Shown one piece after another: positions 9,972-17,835 of a DNA stretch of 64,000 nucleotides. The notes beneath the pieces are model-generated. The model worked only from the letters and a program-made list of their open reading frames with translations. It made no database searches and was not told the origin of the DNA. The stretch is from Caballeronia udeis. Its GTDB lineage: Bacteria; Pseudomonadota; Gammaproteobacteria; Burkholderiales; Burkholderiaceae. Position numbers and translations under genes: made by a program. Location: the NCBI RefSeq assembly GCF_001544555.2, contig NZ_FCOK02000045.1, positions 1-64,000 of the forward strand, read 5' to 3'. How positions within the stretch are numbered: the first letter of the stretch is position 1; each line of letters begins with the position of its first letter.

Positions 9972-10964
9972 TTACACCTTGACCGATTTCCCTGATACAG
10001 CGGACTCGAGCGCACAGTCGGCCAGACGCAGCGCCTTCAGGCCGTCCTGCACCGATGTCGGCAAGGGCGCATTCGTACGCAGCGCCTCGACGAACGCTTC
10101 GAGTTCGGCCTTGTAGGCCGCTTCGTAACGCTCAAGGAAAAAGTTGAGCAAGGGTTCGCGGACATCGGTTGCCTCCTTCGTCCAGCGACGGATCGTCGAA
10201 GGCCGGAGGTTCTCCTGAAGAAGCATGCCCTTGGAGCCGGAGACTTCCATGCGCTGGTCGTAGCCGTACACAGCCTCGCGACAGCAATTGATGTGGCATT
10301 GCTTGCCCGAAGCGGTCCGCAACTGCACCATGACCGTATCGAAATCGTCGAGTTCGGCCAGCGACGAGTCGACGAGCCGGCTCGCGAACGCCATCACTTC
10401 CACTGGCTCTTCGCCGAGCAGCCAGCGGGCCATATCGAGGTCGTGGATCACCATGTCGCGGAAGATGCCGCCGGAATGCTCGACGTAGTCGCGGGGCGGC
10501 ATGCCCGGATCGCGGCTGGAGATGACAACCTGGCGCACCTCGCCTATATCGCCTGCGTCGATCGCCTTGCGGAAGGCCTGGGACGTAGGGTCGAAGCGGC
10601 GGTTGAACGCAAGCATCACACGGCCGCCGAGGCGCTCGACCTCGTTCGCCGCTGCGAGCGACTTTTCCATGTCCAGGTCGATGGGCTTTTCGCACAACAC
10701 AGCCTTGCCTTTCGCCACGGCTTGCAACATGAATGTGATGTGAGTGTCCGTCGGCGTGCCAATCACCACGGCATCTATGTCATCGCGCTCGAGGACAGCC
10801 GAGGCATCCATCGACGCTTCGCAGCCGAGTCGTTCGGCGAGCGAGCTGGCAGCCTTTTCAAAGGGATCTGCGACGACAACCAGTTTCGCGTTCGGGCTCG
10901 CGGCAACGTTGCCTGCGTGAATACGACCAATCCGGCCAGCGCCGAGTACAGCGATACGAATCAT
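9972..10964 (-). CDS. Inositol 2-dehydrogenase-like protein (Gfo/Idh/MocA family), copy 1
   Basis: About 330 residues. It has the N-terminal Rossmann motif VLGAGRIGRIHAGN, the catalytic LCEKPID motif, and GGIFRDMVIHDLDMARWLL, which carries the conserved Asp and His of inositol dehydrogenases. These enzymes oxidise myo-inositol or related polyols to the 2-keto form with NAD+. The ATG at 10964 with GGAGA upstream is chosen over an upstream open extension of 58 codons that overlaps the neighbouring gene. It is closely related to the gene at 24099-25094, sharing long identical blocks such as HINCCREAVYGYDQR and LLNFFLERY. Its partner here is the TIM-barrel gene directly upstream. Confidence 0.85.
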   Translation of the reverse strand: MIRIAVLGAGRIGRIHAGNVAASPNAKLVVVADPFEKAASSLAERLGCEASMDASAVLERDDIDAVVIGTPTDTHITFMLQAVAKGKAVLCEKPIDLDMEKSLAAANEVERLGGRVMLAFNRRFDPTSQAFRKAIDAGDIGEVRQVVISSRDPGMPPRDYVEHSGGIFRDMVIHDLDMARWLLGEEPVEVMAFASRLVDSSLAELDDFDTVMVQLRTASGKQCHINCCREAVYGYDQRMEVSGSKGMLLQENLRPSTIRRWTKEATDVREPLLNFFLERYEAAYKAELEAFVEALRTNAPLPTSVQDGLKALRLADCALESAVSGKSVKV

Positions 10965-11005
10965 GTGAGTCTCCAGGAGTACTTTGTGATTTAAGGTCAA
11001 GAGCG

Positions 11006-11887
11006 TCAGACGGAAGTCGCGCTTTTTGCCGAGAACTGGGCAATGGTGGTGTCGTAGGCGCGCTTTGCCATCTCGTCGAGCGGCAACTTCCGGTGTTTCT
11101 CGGAGATGAGCTCCACGCCGTAATAAGGAAGCGTGCACCCTGCTTGTTGCAGGGCATCTATAAAGGCGGGACAGTCACCGGCACCTTCGCCACAAAGCTG
11201 GCGGTTAAAGCTCGAGTCCTCGAACAGCGTCCCTTTAACTTGCGCGGCTACGTCATTCAGCTCTACTCCCTTGATGAAGCGCGCCGGGATTTGGGCGACC
11301 TCGCTATAAGGGCTGCCACCGCGTGCCACGTGCCAGTGGTCAACCATCAGGCCACCGTTGGGGTGGTCGGCGCCTTCCGTAATCTTCAGCGCTTCCCCGA
11401 TTTTTCTGATGGGAGAAAAAGGCATGAACTCGATTGCAACCGTCGCACCCACCGTCGCCACGTCTTCGCAAAGTTTCGCGAATTCGCCGGTCATGCGCGC
11501 AAAGTCAGCCGGACTTTCGTCGAAAGGGCTCGCACCGATTTTCAGATTGCGCATGCCAAGTTCACCGCCCAGTTCGATGATACGTCGACGGCAGCTGTCC
11601 GATTTGGCGCGCGCCTCGCCGTCGAGGTACCAGTCCATGAGAATTTCGAGCTCGAAGTACTTCATGCCCGTGTCGTTCAGAATCTTCTTGACGCCGGAGA
11701 GCCCGTATTTCTCGACGCTGTACTCGAGATCATCGAGAATGAGACCGATGCCTTTCCAGCCGGCACGCGATGCCGCTTCACAACGATCTCGCAGCGGGAA
11801 CGGACTGATTTCAGCCGGTCCACACGGATAGACGTCACCGGCAATAGTCCAGTACGCAGCCAGCAGTTCGATCTCTTTGGCGCTCAT
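11006..11887 (-). CDS. TIM-barrel sugar isomerase/epimerase family protein (possible lyase or dehydratase)
   Basis: About 293 residues with the AP-endonuclease-2/xylose-isomerase-like TIM-barrel fold. Likely metal ligands are the Glu of AIEFMPFS, Asp/His of MVDHWHVA and the Glu of KGVELNDV. Relatives include inosose dehydratase (IolE), dehydroshikimate dehydratase and keto-glycoside lyases, all of which remove water or a leaving group beside a ketone. The start at 11887 has GGAG nine bases upstream; an in-frame ATG at 11902 has a weaker site. It lies between the hydroxyquinol dioxygenase gene and the iolG-like gene, so it could act on the keto product of the latter. Substrate not determinable. 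Confidence 0.75.
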   Translation of the reverse strand: MSAKEIELLAAYWTIAGDVYPCGPAEISPFPLRDRCEAASRAGWKGIGLILDDLEYSVEKYGLSGVKKILNDTGMKYFELEILMDWYLDGEARAKSDSCRRRIIELGGELGMRNLKIGASPFDESPADFARMTGEFAKLCEDVATVGATVAIEFMPFSPIRKIGEALKITEGADHPNGGLMVDHWHVARGGSPYSEVAQIPARFIKGVELNDVAAQVKGTLFEDSSFNRQLCGEGAGDCPAFIDALQQAGCTLPYYGVELISEKHRKLPLDEMAKRAYDTTIAQFSAKSATSV

Positions 11888-11956
11888 TTCAATTTGCTCC
11901 ATTAGTTCCGGTTTGTTCAAAATGTTCGACGACGCGTGTTGCCGCGGGCCGCACAA

Positions 11957-12880
11957 TCATGCGATTGCCCGCGTCGGATTCGTGGACGTTGCGAGAGTAA
12001 AATCCCAGGTCACCGACCAGAAGGGAGCCTTGAAACCGATCTCCCGCGCTGCATCCGGGTCGTCAATCTTGTTAAATTCGGCAATCAGTTCACGCTTGAC
12101 GCCAAAGACCGCGTCCTCGGAGAGATACGGGCAATCCGGCGTGAAGATGTGGGTAATGACGGGGTCGTAGCCAGGCGCGGTCACGATGAAGTGCAAGTGA
12201 GCAGCCCGATTCGGGTGTCGACCCATTGCGCCCAGGAGCTTCCCGACTGGACCGTCTGATGGAATCGGATAGTGGCGCGGCTTGACGGACTTGAACCAGT
12301 ACCGGCCCTCTGCATCCGAGGTAAATACACCTCGCAGATTCGAGTCCGGCTGAATCCCCTTTTGCTGGACGTCGTAGAAACCATCGTCGTTGGTCTGCCA
12401 GACCTCGAGCTTCGCGTTCGGGACAGGTGTGCCCCCAATGTCCGTCACACGGCCTGCCACGACCAGAGGTTCGCCCTTTCCGTCCAGGCAGATGTTCGCG
12501 CCGCTCTTGTACTCAGGTGCATTCGCGACATAAAACGGGCCGAGAATTGTATTGGGAGTCGCCCCGCTCGGCCGGCGGTGATTGATTGCGTCAACGAGCA
12601 TCGAGACGCCGAGGATGTCCGACAGCAGGATGTACTCTTGTCTCCAGTCGGTACACATCTGACCGGTTTCAGTCAGGAACCGGATCGCGGCAAACCACTC
12701 TTCATGCGTCGGTTCGATTTCCTTCACCGCAGCATGCAGATGCCTGACCAGAATCGACGTGATCTTTTTCAGCCGCACATCGGCATTCGGGTCCATGCGT
12801 GCGTTAACGACGTCGGCCGAGTGCGCTTCATCGAAATACGGTGATGAGGATACCGAAACAGAGGGTTCTGGATGCTGCAC
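11957..12880 (-). CDS. Hydroxyquinol 1,2-dioxygenase (intradiol ring-cleavage dioxygenase)
   Basis: A non-haem Fe(III) enzyme of 307 residues that opens the ring of hydroxyquinol (benzene-1,2,4-triol) to maleylacetate. The N-terminal helical dimerisation domain covers about residues 30-110 and the beta-sandwich catalytic domain follows. The four iron ligands are visible: Tyr169 (DDGFYD), Tyr204 (KPRHYPIPSDG), His228 and His230 (RAAHLHF). The RHYPIPSDGP and GPFYVANAP patterns favour the hydroxyquinol over the catechol subgroup. The start is a GTG at 12880 with GGAG seven bases upstream. It is the first gene of the operon and is paired with maleylacetate reductase at its far end, which supports this substrate. 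Confidence 0.9.
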   Translation of the reverse strand: MQHPEPSVSVSSSPYFDEAHSADVVNARMDPNADVRLKKITSILVRHLHAAVKEIEPTHEEWFAAIRFLTETGQMCTDWRQEYILLSDILGVSMLVDAINHRRPSGATPNTILGPFYVANAPEYKSGANICLDGKGEPLVVAGRVTDIGGTPVPNAKLEVWQTNDDGFYDVQQKGIQPDSNLRGVFTSDAEGRYWFKSVKPRHYPIPSDGPVGKLLGAMGRHPNRAAHLHFIVTAPGYDPVITHIFTPDCPYLSEDAVFGVKRELIAEFNKIDDPDAAREIGFKAPFWSVTWDFTLATSTNPTRAIA

Positions 12881-12920
12881 GGAGCGTCTCCTTCAATATT
12901 GTCGTACTGCTTTGAGACAA

Positions 12921-12974
12921 GTCTATATTCCCCGAAGTCGGCAAAACAGAGCTAAAAAGGGAATCTCTTTCGCG
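12921..12974 (-). promoter_or_regulatory. Promoter/regulatory region of the hydroxyquinol operon
   Basis: In the 144-base gap between the LysR gene end and the dioxygenase start, the plus strand reads TATATTC at 12924-12930 and GGGAATCTCTTTCGCG at 12959-12974. The same two elements with the same 35-base offset recur at 18322 and 18357. This shows the segment is a conserved unit, most likely the promoter with the LysR-type binding site. Confidence 0.5.
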
Positions 12975-13024
12975 AAGACTGGGAAAGTGCGAGAAAGCAG
13001 GCAGTGTTCCCGCCCGCACGACCG

Positions 13025-13939
13025 TCACGCGGTCCAGTGCCGCTCGTACTCGTTCTGCTGAAACCGCTCGACGAGTGCATCGATAAACAGGCGAACCTTC
13101 ACCGGCATATGTGCCCGGGTCTGGAATGCAATATTGATAGTGAGCCTTGGAAGGTCCCAGTCGTTGAGCACTGGAACCAGGCGGCCAGCCTTGAGGTCGT
13201 CGTACACGATGTACTTGGGCTGCACGAGAATACCCATACCGTCGAGCGCGGCGACCCGAAGTATCTGGCCATCATTGGATTCAAGAAGAGGCTTGATCTT
13301 GACGAGAACCGATTCTCCCGTGCGACAGAATGCCAGCTCACGCGGATTGTCGGCGAGTCCGTAATTCAGTACCTTGTGCCTGGCTAATTCCGCCGGCAAG
13401 CGTGGCGAACCATTTGCCTCAATATACGAAGGAGCCGCAACCAGTATTCGCCGGGTTGCAGCGAGCCGCCTTACCGTTATGTTGCTATCCGCCTCAAGAA
13501 CCTTGGTACGGATGGCGACGTCGATGCCATTTTCGATGATGTCGTGGTACCGGTTTGCCGCCACGACGTCTACCGTGATCTCCGGATAACGCGCCGTAAA
13601 CTCCGAAAGCATAGGTGCAATGTGCAGCATGCAGAACGAGAGCGACGCAGTGACGCGAAGCATTCCGCTCGGTCGTACCGTTGCATCCTTGATGACCGAC
13701 TCAGCTTCGCCGAGGTCCGCCAGGATGGACTTGCATCGTCTATGAAACTCGGCGCCCGCCTGTGTCAGATAGAGATTGCGCGTCGTCCTGCGCACGAGCT
13801 GGACCGCAAGCCGGGTCTCCAGGGAGATCAGGTAACGGCTTGCCGCGGATATGGAAAGATCCACAGCTTCCGCGGCCCGGCTGATACTTCCGGTTTCGGC
13901 AACCTCAACGAACAGCTGTAGTTCCTTAAACTGATCCAT
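13025..13939 (-). CDS. LysR family transcriptional regulator
   Basis: A 304-residue DNA-binding regulator. The N-terminal winged helix-turn-helix runs over residues 1-60 (FVEVAETGSISRAAEAVDLS), followed by the helix linker and the periplasmic-binding-protein-like effector domain from about residue 90. The ATG at 13939 is well defined. It is encoded immediately upstream of the hydroxyquinol dioxygenase gene and in the same direction, so it is the best candidate for control of that operon. The effector would be a pathway intermediate. This placement (same strand, upstream) differs from the usual divergent LysR arrangement. Confidence 0.92.
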   Translation of the reverse strand: MDQFKELQLFVEVAETGSISRAAEAVDLSISAASRYLISLETRLAVQLVRRTTRNLYLTQAGAEFHRRCKSILADLGEAESVIKDATVRPSGMLRVTASLSFCMLHIAPMLSEFTARYPEITVDVVAANRYHDIIENGIDVAIRTKVLEADSNITVRRLAATRRILVAAPSYIEANGSPRLPAELARHKVLNYGLADNPRELAFCRTGESVLVKIKPLLESNDGQILRVAALDGMGILVQPKYIVYDDLKAGRLVPVLNDWDLPRLTINIAFQTRAHMPVKVRLFIDALVERFQQNEYERHWTA

Positions 13940-14081
13940 CTTGTATCACCCTGCTTTTCTACCAAGTTCCGTCGCGCGACAGACCGCACAGGCGCGCGAT
14001 TATCGAGAACCTTGCTTGGCCGCTTGTTTGTCTATGGCAGGCAACAATACGGTGTTCCCTCTATCGCCGAGAGACCCAAAC

Positions 14082-14107
14082 ACATCAAAAAACCATCAAT
14101 CAAAATG
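14082..14107. promoter_or_regulatory. Direct repeats of CATCAAAA upstream of the LysR gene
   Basis: CATCAAAAAA at 14082 is followed 12 bases later by CATCAATCAAAA. The same word occurs twice in the phyH/lacI divergent promoter at 15384-15403. It lies in the gap between the oxygenase gene end and the LysR gene start, so it may be a shared operator. Confidence 0.35.
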
Positions 14108-14129
14108 TCTACCCGGATCTGGCGGGAAT

Positions 14130-15323
14130 TTACGCCGTGCGGCTTCGCGAGGCATGATCGTTAAGCGCCTGCGTGAATCTGGCGGGCTCCCAATCCTCAT
14201 CAAGTGCGCGTTGCATGAGTTCCCGCTGGCTTTCCGGAGCCAACCCGCCGACCGGCGGGTTGCGGTCGAGGTTGGTAGGGAACGGGTATCCCTCAGCGCA
14301 GGATGCAATTGCCGCGGCGGCTTCGGCGCCACTCATTCGCCCCAGCGCGCGACGCTCGCGCAACACCGGATAAACCGCCTCGCACATACTTCTACGGTCG
14401 AGCACTTCCATCGCCCGGCCATATGCCGACGAGACCTGCAGGAGATTCGCCATGCGCTGAACGTCCGCGGTGCGATTGGCGCCCGCCGCATGAAACAACG
14501 CCGGATTAAAGAACACGGCATCGCCCTTCGAGAGCGGCAGCTGGACGAAGTGCTCCTCGAAGTATTCGCGGAAGTCAGCACGCCGCCATGCCACGTATCC
14601 CTCGGCATACCGCTGTGAATACGGCAGGAGTTTTGTTGGTCCGCTCTCGACCGGCATATCGGTGTGTGCCACCGCCCCTTGCAGGGTAAGAAAGGCGGAC
14701 ATCCTGTGCACGTGCGCCGGGTAACGTTCAGCTTCGGCGACCGCCTGGAAGCCAAGGTGGTAGTCGCGATGTGCGAGTTGCGCATCGCCGCCGGGGCGAA
14801 CCACATTGACCTGCGATGTCATCTGGTAACAAGGGCCGAGCCAGGCTTCCGACACGGCCAAAAGCATCCGGTTCGAGAAATACTCCGCGAATACGGCCGG
14901 CGCTCGAAGGCAGAGCTTTTCCTGCGCATTCCAGATCCGGTCGTTTGCGCCCGCTTTCGCGAAATGGTCTGCTGCACGTGTGCCTTGCTCCTGCTCACTA
15001 CGAATAATGGATTCGAAGACGGCCGTAGCGGCATCGACGGATCGTGTGTCCGCGAATGCCCGATGGAGCACCAGCACCCCCGCGCCATCTCGAAGGACGC
15101 GCGCCCATTCCGCCTGCAACTGCGCGAGCCCGGATGCATCGCCTATGACGTCATCGAGCTGATCACAGTCGTACACGGGAATTCCCTGCCTGATGTCCGC
15201 CACATAACGCGTCGGGCAGTCGTCGCCCGCTTTGAGTTGGTCCACGAATTCATTCAGGGAGCAATCACGCTCGCTATACCACTGCTGCCCGCGTTTTGCG
15301 GCGGACCCTTCGCCCTGTTTCAT
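14130..15323 (-). CDS. Phytanoyl-CoA dioxygenase (PhyH) family Fe(II)/2-oxoglutarate oxygenase
   Basis: About 397 residues with the double-stranded beta-helix of PhyH-type oxygenases. The iron-binding HxD is visible in LAHRDYHLGF, and the distal His with downstream Arg in NPALFHAAGANRT. Such enzymes hydroxylate or dealkylate substrates using Fe(II) and 2-oxoglutarate. The ATG at 15323 with GGAGGGAGAT upstream is preferred to a TTG six codons earlier. It is divergent from the LacI regulator and lies upstream of the LysR gene on the same strand. It may prepare the substrate of the downstream operon, but this rests on context only. Confidence 0.8.
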   Translation of the reverse strand: MKQGEGSAAKRGQQWYSERDCSLNEFVDQLKAGDDCPTRYVADIRQGIPVYDCDQLDDVIGDASGLAQLQAEWARVLRDGAGVLVLHRAFADTRSVDAATAVFESIIRSEQEQGTRAADHFAKAGANDRIWNAQEKLCLRAPAVFAEYFSNRMLLAVSEAWLGPCYQMTSQVNVVRPGGDAQLAHRDYHLGFQAVAEAERYPAHVHRMSAFLTLQGAVAHTDMPVESGPTKLLPYSQRYAEGYVAWRRADFREYFEEHFVQLPLSKGDAVFFNPALFHAAGANRTADVQRMANLLQVSSAYGRAMEVLDRRSMCEAVYPVLRERRALGRMSGAEAAAAIASCAEGYPFPTNLDRNPPVGGLAPESQRELMQRALDEDWEPARFTQALNDHASRSRTA

Positions 15324-15383
15324 ATCTCCCTCCACTGTCAACCAAGCATAATCCCCGGAGCCGATATGCGGTTATCATAAAAA

Positions 15384-15403
15384 CATCAAAAACGCATCAA
15401 AAA
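15384..15403. promoter_or_regulatory. Tandem CATCAAAAA repeats in the divergent phyH/lacI promoter
   Basis: CATCAAAAA occurs at 15384-15392 and again at 15395-15403, exactly 11 bases apart, which is about one helical turn. The repeats lie 14 bases before the LacI-family start codon and 61 bases before the oxygenase start. They are a likely binding site for the LacI-family regulator or another protein that binds as a tandem. Confidence 0.45.
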
Positions 15404-15416
15404 TGGAAACGCAGGC

Positions 15417-16457
15417 ATGGCACACCGCTTTCTTATCAAGGAGATAGCTCTCCAGTCCGGCCTCGGGGTGGCAACAGTCGACCGGGTGCTCAATGGACGT
15501 GCCCACGTTCGGGAACACACACGCAAGCGCGTCGAGCAAGCCATCAAGGAGCTCGAAAAGCAGGAACTGCAGTTGGCGACCGTAGGACGAAAGCTCATGA
15601 TCGACGTGATAGTGGAAGCTCCCGCACGCTTTGCCGACGAGATCAAGGACGCGCTTGAAACGGAACTGGCGGGTATGCACCCGGTAGTCATTCGTCCGCG
15701 TTTCATGATGCAGGAAACGATGACCACGGCTGAGGTGGTCGACTCGCTTCAGTCAATTGGACGCCGGGGAAGCCATGGGGTTGTGCTGAAGGCGCGCGAT
15801 GTTCCCGAGATTACCGAAGCAATAGGCGACCTCCAACGTCGCGGCATTCCGGTCATCACGATCTTCACCGATATCCCGTTGTCCGGACGCGTCGCATACG
15901 CGGGGCTGGACAATCGGGTCGCCGGCGCCACCGCCGCCTATCTTGTCGCGCAGTGGCTAGGCCCACGGGCTGGCAACATCCTGATAACAATGAGCGATGA
16001 GCGGTTCAGGGGCGAAGAGGAACGCGAAATAAGTTTTCGACGCGCGTTGAGAACCCGATATCCACAGCTTACGTTGATCGATGCGAGCGGCGGCCACGGC
16101 CTTGACACGCCCACCGAAAAGCGAGTCCTCAATGTCCTCGCCACAGATACCAAAATCGCCGCGGTCTACTCCATGGGCGGAGGAAACGTCGCCATTCTTC
16201 GAGCACTCGAAGCACAACAGCAATCTCCGATTTGCTTTATCGGACACGATCTGGATCGAGACAACGTGCGTCTGCTGCGTGAAGGTAAGGTACAGGCGAT
16301 TCTCCATCACGATCTACGTCAGGACATGCGCTCGGCGTGCCAGCACATCATTTGTTTCCACAAACTCCTGCCGGCGTCGACCGTATCGCCGTCTTCATCG
16401 GTCGTTGTCGTTACACCAGAGAATATTCCCGCGCATATAGCGAGCCGGTTTCGTTGA
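15417..16457 (+). CDS. LacI family transcriptional regulator
   Basis: A 346-residue repressor with an N-terminal helix-turn-helix (IKEIALQSGLGVATVDRVLNG, residues about 7-27) and hinge, followed by a periplasmic-binding-protein-like sugar-binding domain. That domain carries the VAYAGLDNRVAGATAA and FIGHDLDRDNVRLLREG motifs of the group that senses sugars or inositol. It is the only plus-strand gene between 3 and 38 kb apart from spurious frames. It is divergent from the PhyH-type gene and likely controls it, itself, and perhaps the porin or importer genes nearby. The ribosome site is weak (TGGAAA). Confidence 0.92.
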   Translation: MAHRFLIKEIALQSGLGVATVDRVLNGRAHVREHTRKRVEQAIKELEKQELQLATVGRKLMIDVIVEAPARFADEIKDALETELAGMHPVVIRPRFMMQETMTTAEVVDSLQSIGRRGSHGVVLKARDVPEITEAIGDLQRRGIPVITIFTDIPLSGRVAYAGLDNRVAGATAAYLVAQWLGPRAGNILITMSDERFRGEEEREISFRRALRTRYPQLTLIDASGGHGLDTPTEKRVLNVLATDTKIAAVYSMGGGNVAILRALEAQQQSPICFIGHDLDRDNVRLLREGKVQAILHHDLRQDMRSACQHIICFHKLLPASTVSPSSSVVVVTPENIPAHIASRFR

Positions 16458-16609
16458 TAAGGACGTTGACTAAGGCAGCGTGCAGTGTGGCAACGGATGG
16501 TCACGGGGCACCCTGTTGACGCACTGCCTCCGCACTGCCTGATGCAAATGGTTCTGCGTCAATCAGACACAATATGCTGCCCCGCGCGGCAGGTCGGCGT
16601 GAGCCGGGC

Positions 16610-16640
16610 CGGGTTCAGAATATAGATTTTTCCGAACCCG
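16610..16640. terminator. Possible terminator between the lacI and porin genes
   Basis: CGGGTTC (16610-16616) pairs with GAACCCG (16634-16640) with a 17-base loop rich in T. There is no U-run after the stem, but it lies between two converging genes, 11 bases from the porin stop codon, which suits a two-way terminator. Confidence 0.4.
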
Positions 16641-16650
16641 TCCGCTCTCC

Positions 16651-17835
16651 TTAGAACTGAGTGGCAATACCCGCGATCACGCCGAACTGGCTCTTGCCGT
16701 AGTTCGGGTTTGTGCTCGACGCGGCGCTGCTCACCGGGTCGTTGTTGGTGTTCGCGCCATACAGTCCGCTGTCGAGCCCAAGGTTGGACGTCGAACTATT
16801 GCGAACATAACCGAGCTCGGTGTACAGGAGCGTGCGCTTCGACAGCGAATAGTTCGTGCCCAGTGTGTATAGCGTCGCGTTGCCATTGCCGTGATTGGCG
16901 TTTGCGTGATACACCGCACCGGTGATCGAGAGCGCTGGCGTAGTCTGCCAGATGGCTCCAATCCATTCGTGATTGACTGCTGTCGGCAGCGTTGTGCCTG
17001 CCGGCAACGTGGTTGGAGTGGCCGTACCGAAGTATCCTGCGTTGGACGCGTTGGGTGCGCTGAGGTGCTGATAACCAACATACGCTACCACTGGGCCGAG
17101 CGTGTAGGTCGCGCCGGTGAGAGCGGAGCGCGACGCCAGGTACACATTGCTGAACTGGCCGTTCTGATCGCGGACCTCGTCATAGGTGGCCTGCCAGAAA
17201 AGGCTGCCGGTCTGGTACGACAGCTTGATGCCGTCCGATCGCCCCTGAGCACTACCCAGACCGCTAGACGTGCCCAATTGGCCTGGAGCGCTTCCCGGAT
17301 TCCCGGAGTTCCACTTCGTCGAGTTCGTCAGGTCGTATTGCCCCTGCAGCGTAAATCCCCCGAGTGTCGGCGACAGATACTCTGCACCGTTACCCGCCTG
17401 CGAAAAGATCCGGCCACGCACCAGCGTGCCAATCGCATATTTCTTGGTCTGCTGGGGGTCGACATCGCCCGAATACTGACTTATTTCGGCGGAGCCCATG
17501 TTGCCAAGCTTCAGTTGCCCCCACGTGTCGTTATGCAAACCTACTGTCGCCTGCCCCTCGAAGAAGCTACCGTTGGCCACGCTGCCGTTCTGTGTGTTCA
17601 GGCGCGATTCAAGCTGGAAAATAGCCTTTGTTCCGCCTCCGATATCTTCTGCGCCTTTGAGGCCAAATCGCGACTGCGCCCATCCGCCGCTCTGCGCGCC
17701 GACCACGTGGCCCTTTGGCATGCCGGTCTCGTATTCAAGTCCGTTATCCACGATGCCATACAACGTGACGCTGCTTTGCGCACTGGCCGACGCCGCCGCC
17801 GTCATTGCGAACAACCCAAACAGAACCTTTTTCAT
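16651..17835 (-). CDS. Outer-membrane porin, Gram-negative OmpC-like
   Basis: A 394-residue trimeric beta-barrel porin. It has a signal peptide (cleavage after ASA at residue 19), a mature start SSVTLYGIVDNGLEYETG typical of Burkholderia porins, the RFGLKGAEDIGGG motif, alternating beta strands, and the obligatory C-terminal Phe (GIATQF). It provides passive entry of small solutes across the outer membrane. The ATG at 17835 follows GGAGATGCA. It sits between two catabolic importer operons on the same strand and may serve uptake of their substrate. Confidence 0.93.
   Translation of the reverse strand: MKKVLFGLFAMTAAASASAQSSVTLYGIVDNGLEYETGMPKGHVVGAQSGGWAQSRFGLKGAEDIGGGTKAIFQLESRLNTQNGSVANGSFFEGQATVGLHNDTWGQLKLGNMGSAEISQYSGDVDPQQTKKYAIGTLVRGRIFSQAGNGAEYLSPTLGGFTLQGQYDLTNSTKWNSGNPGSAPGQLGTSSGLGSAQGRSDGIKLSYQTGSLFWQATYDEVRDQNGQFSNVYLASRSALTGATYTLGPVVAYVGYQHLSAPNASNAGYFGTATPTTLPAGTTLPTAVNHEWIGAIWQTTPALSITGAVYHANANHGNGNATLYTLGTNYSLSKRTLLYTELGYVRNSSTSNLGLDSGLYGANTNNDPVSSAASSTNPNYGKSQFGVIAGIATQF

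Noticed and set aside
11006-11956. Longer start of the TIM-barrel gene at 11956
   Set aside because: The upstream codons have no ribosome site and no conserved residues; 11887 has GGAG at a good distance.
11957-12880. Catechol 1,2-dioxygenase as an alternative name
   Set aside because: The motif pattern around the second Tyr ligand and the paired maleylacetate reductase favour hydroxyquinol; no muconate cycloisomerase or muconolactone isomerase is present.
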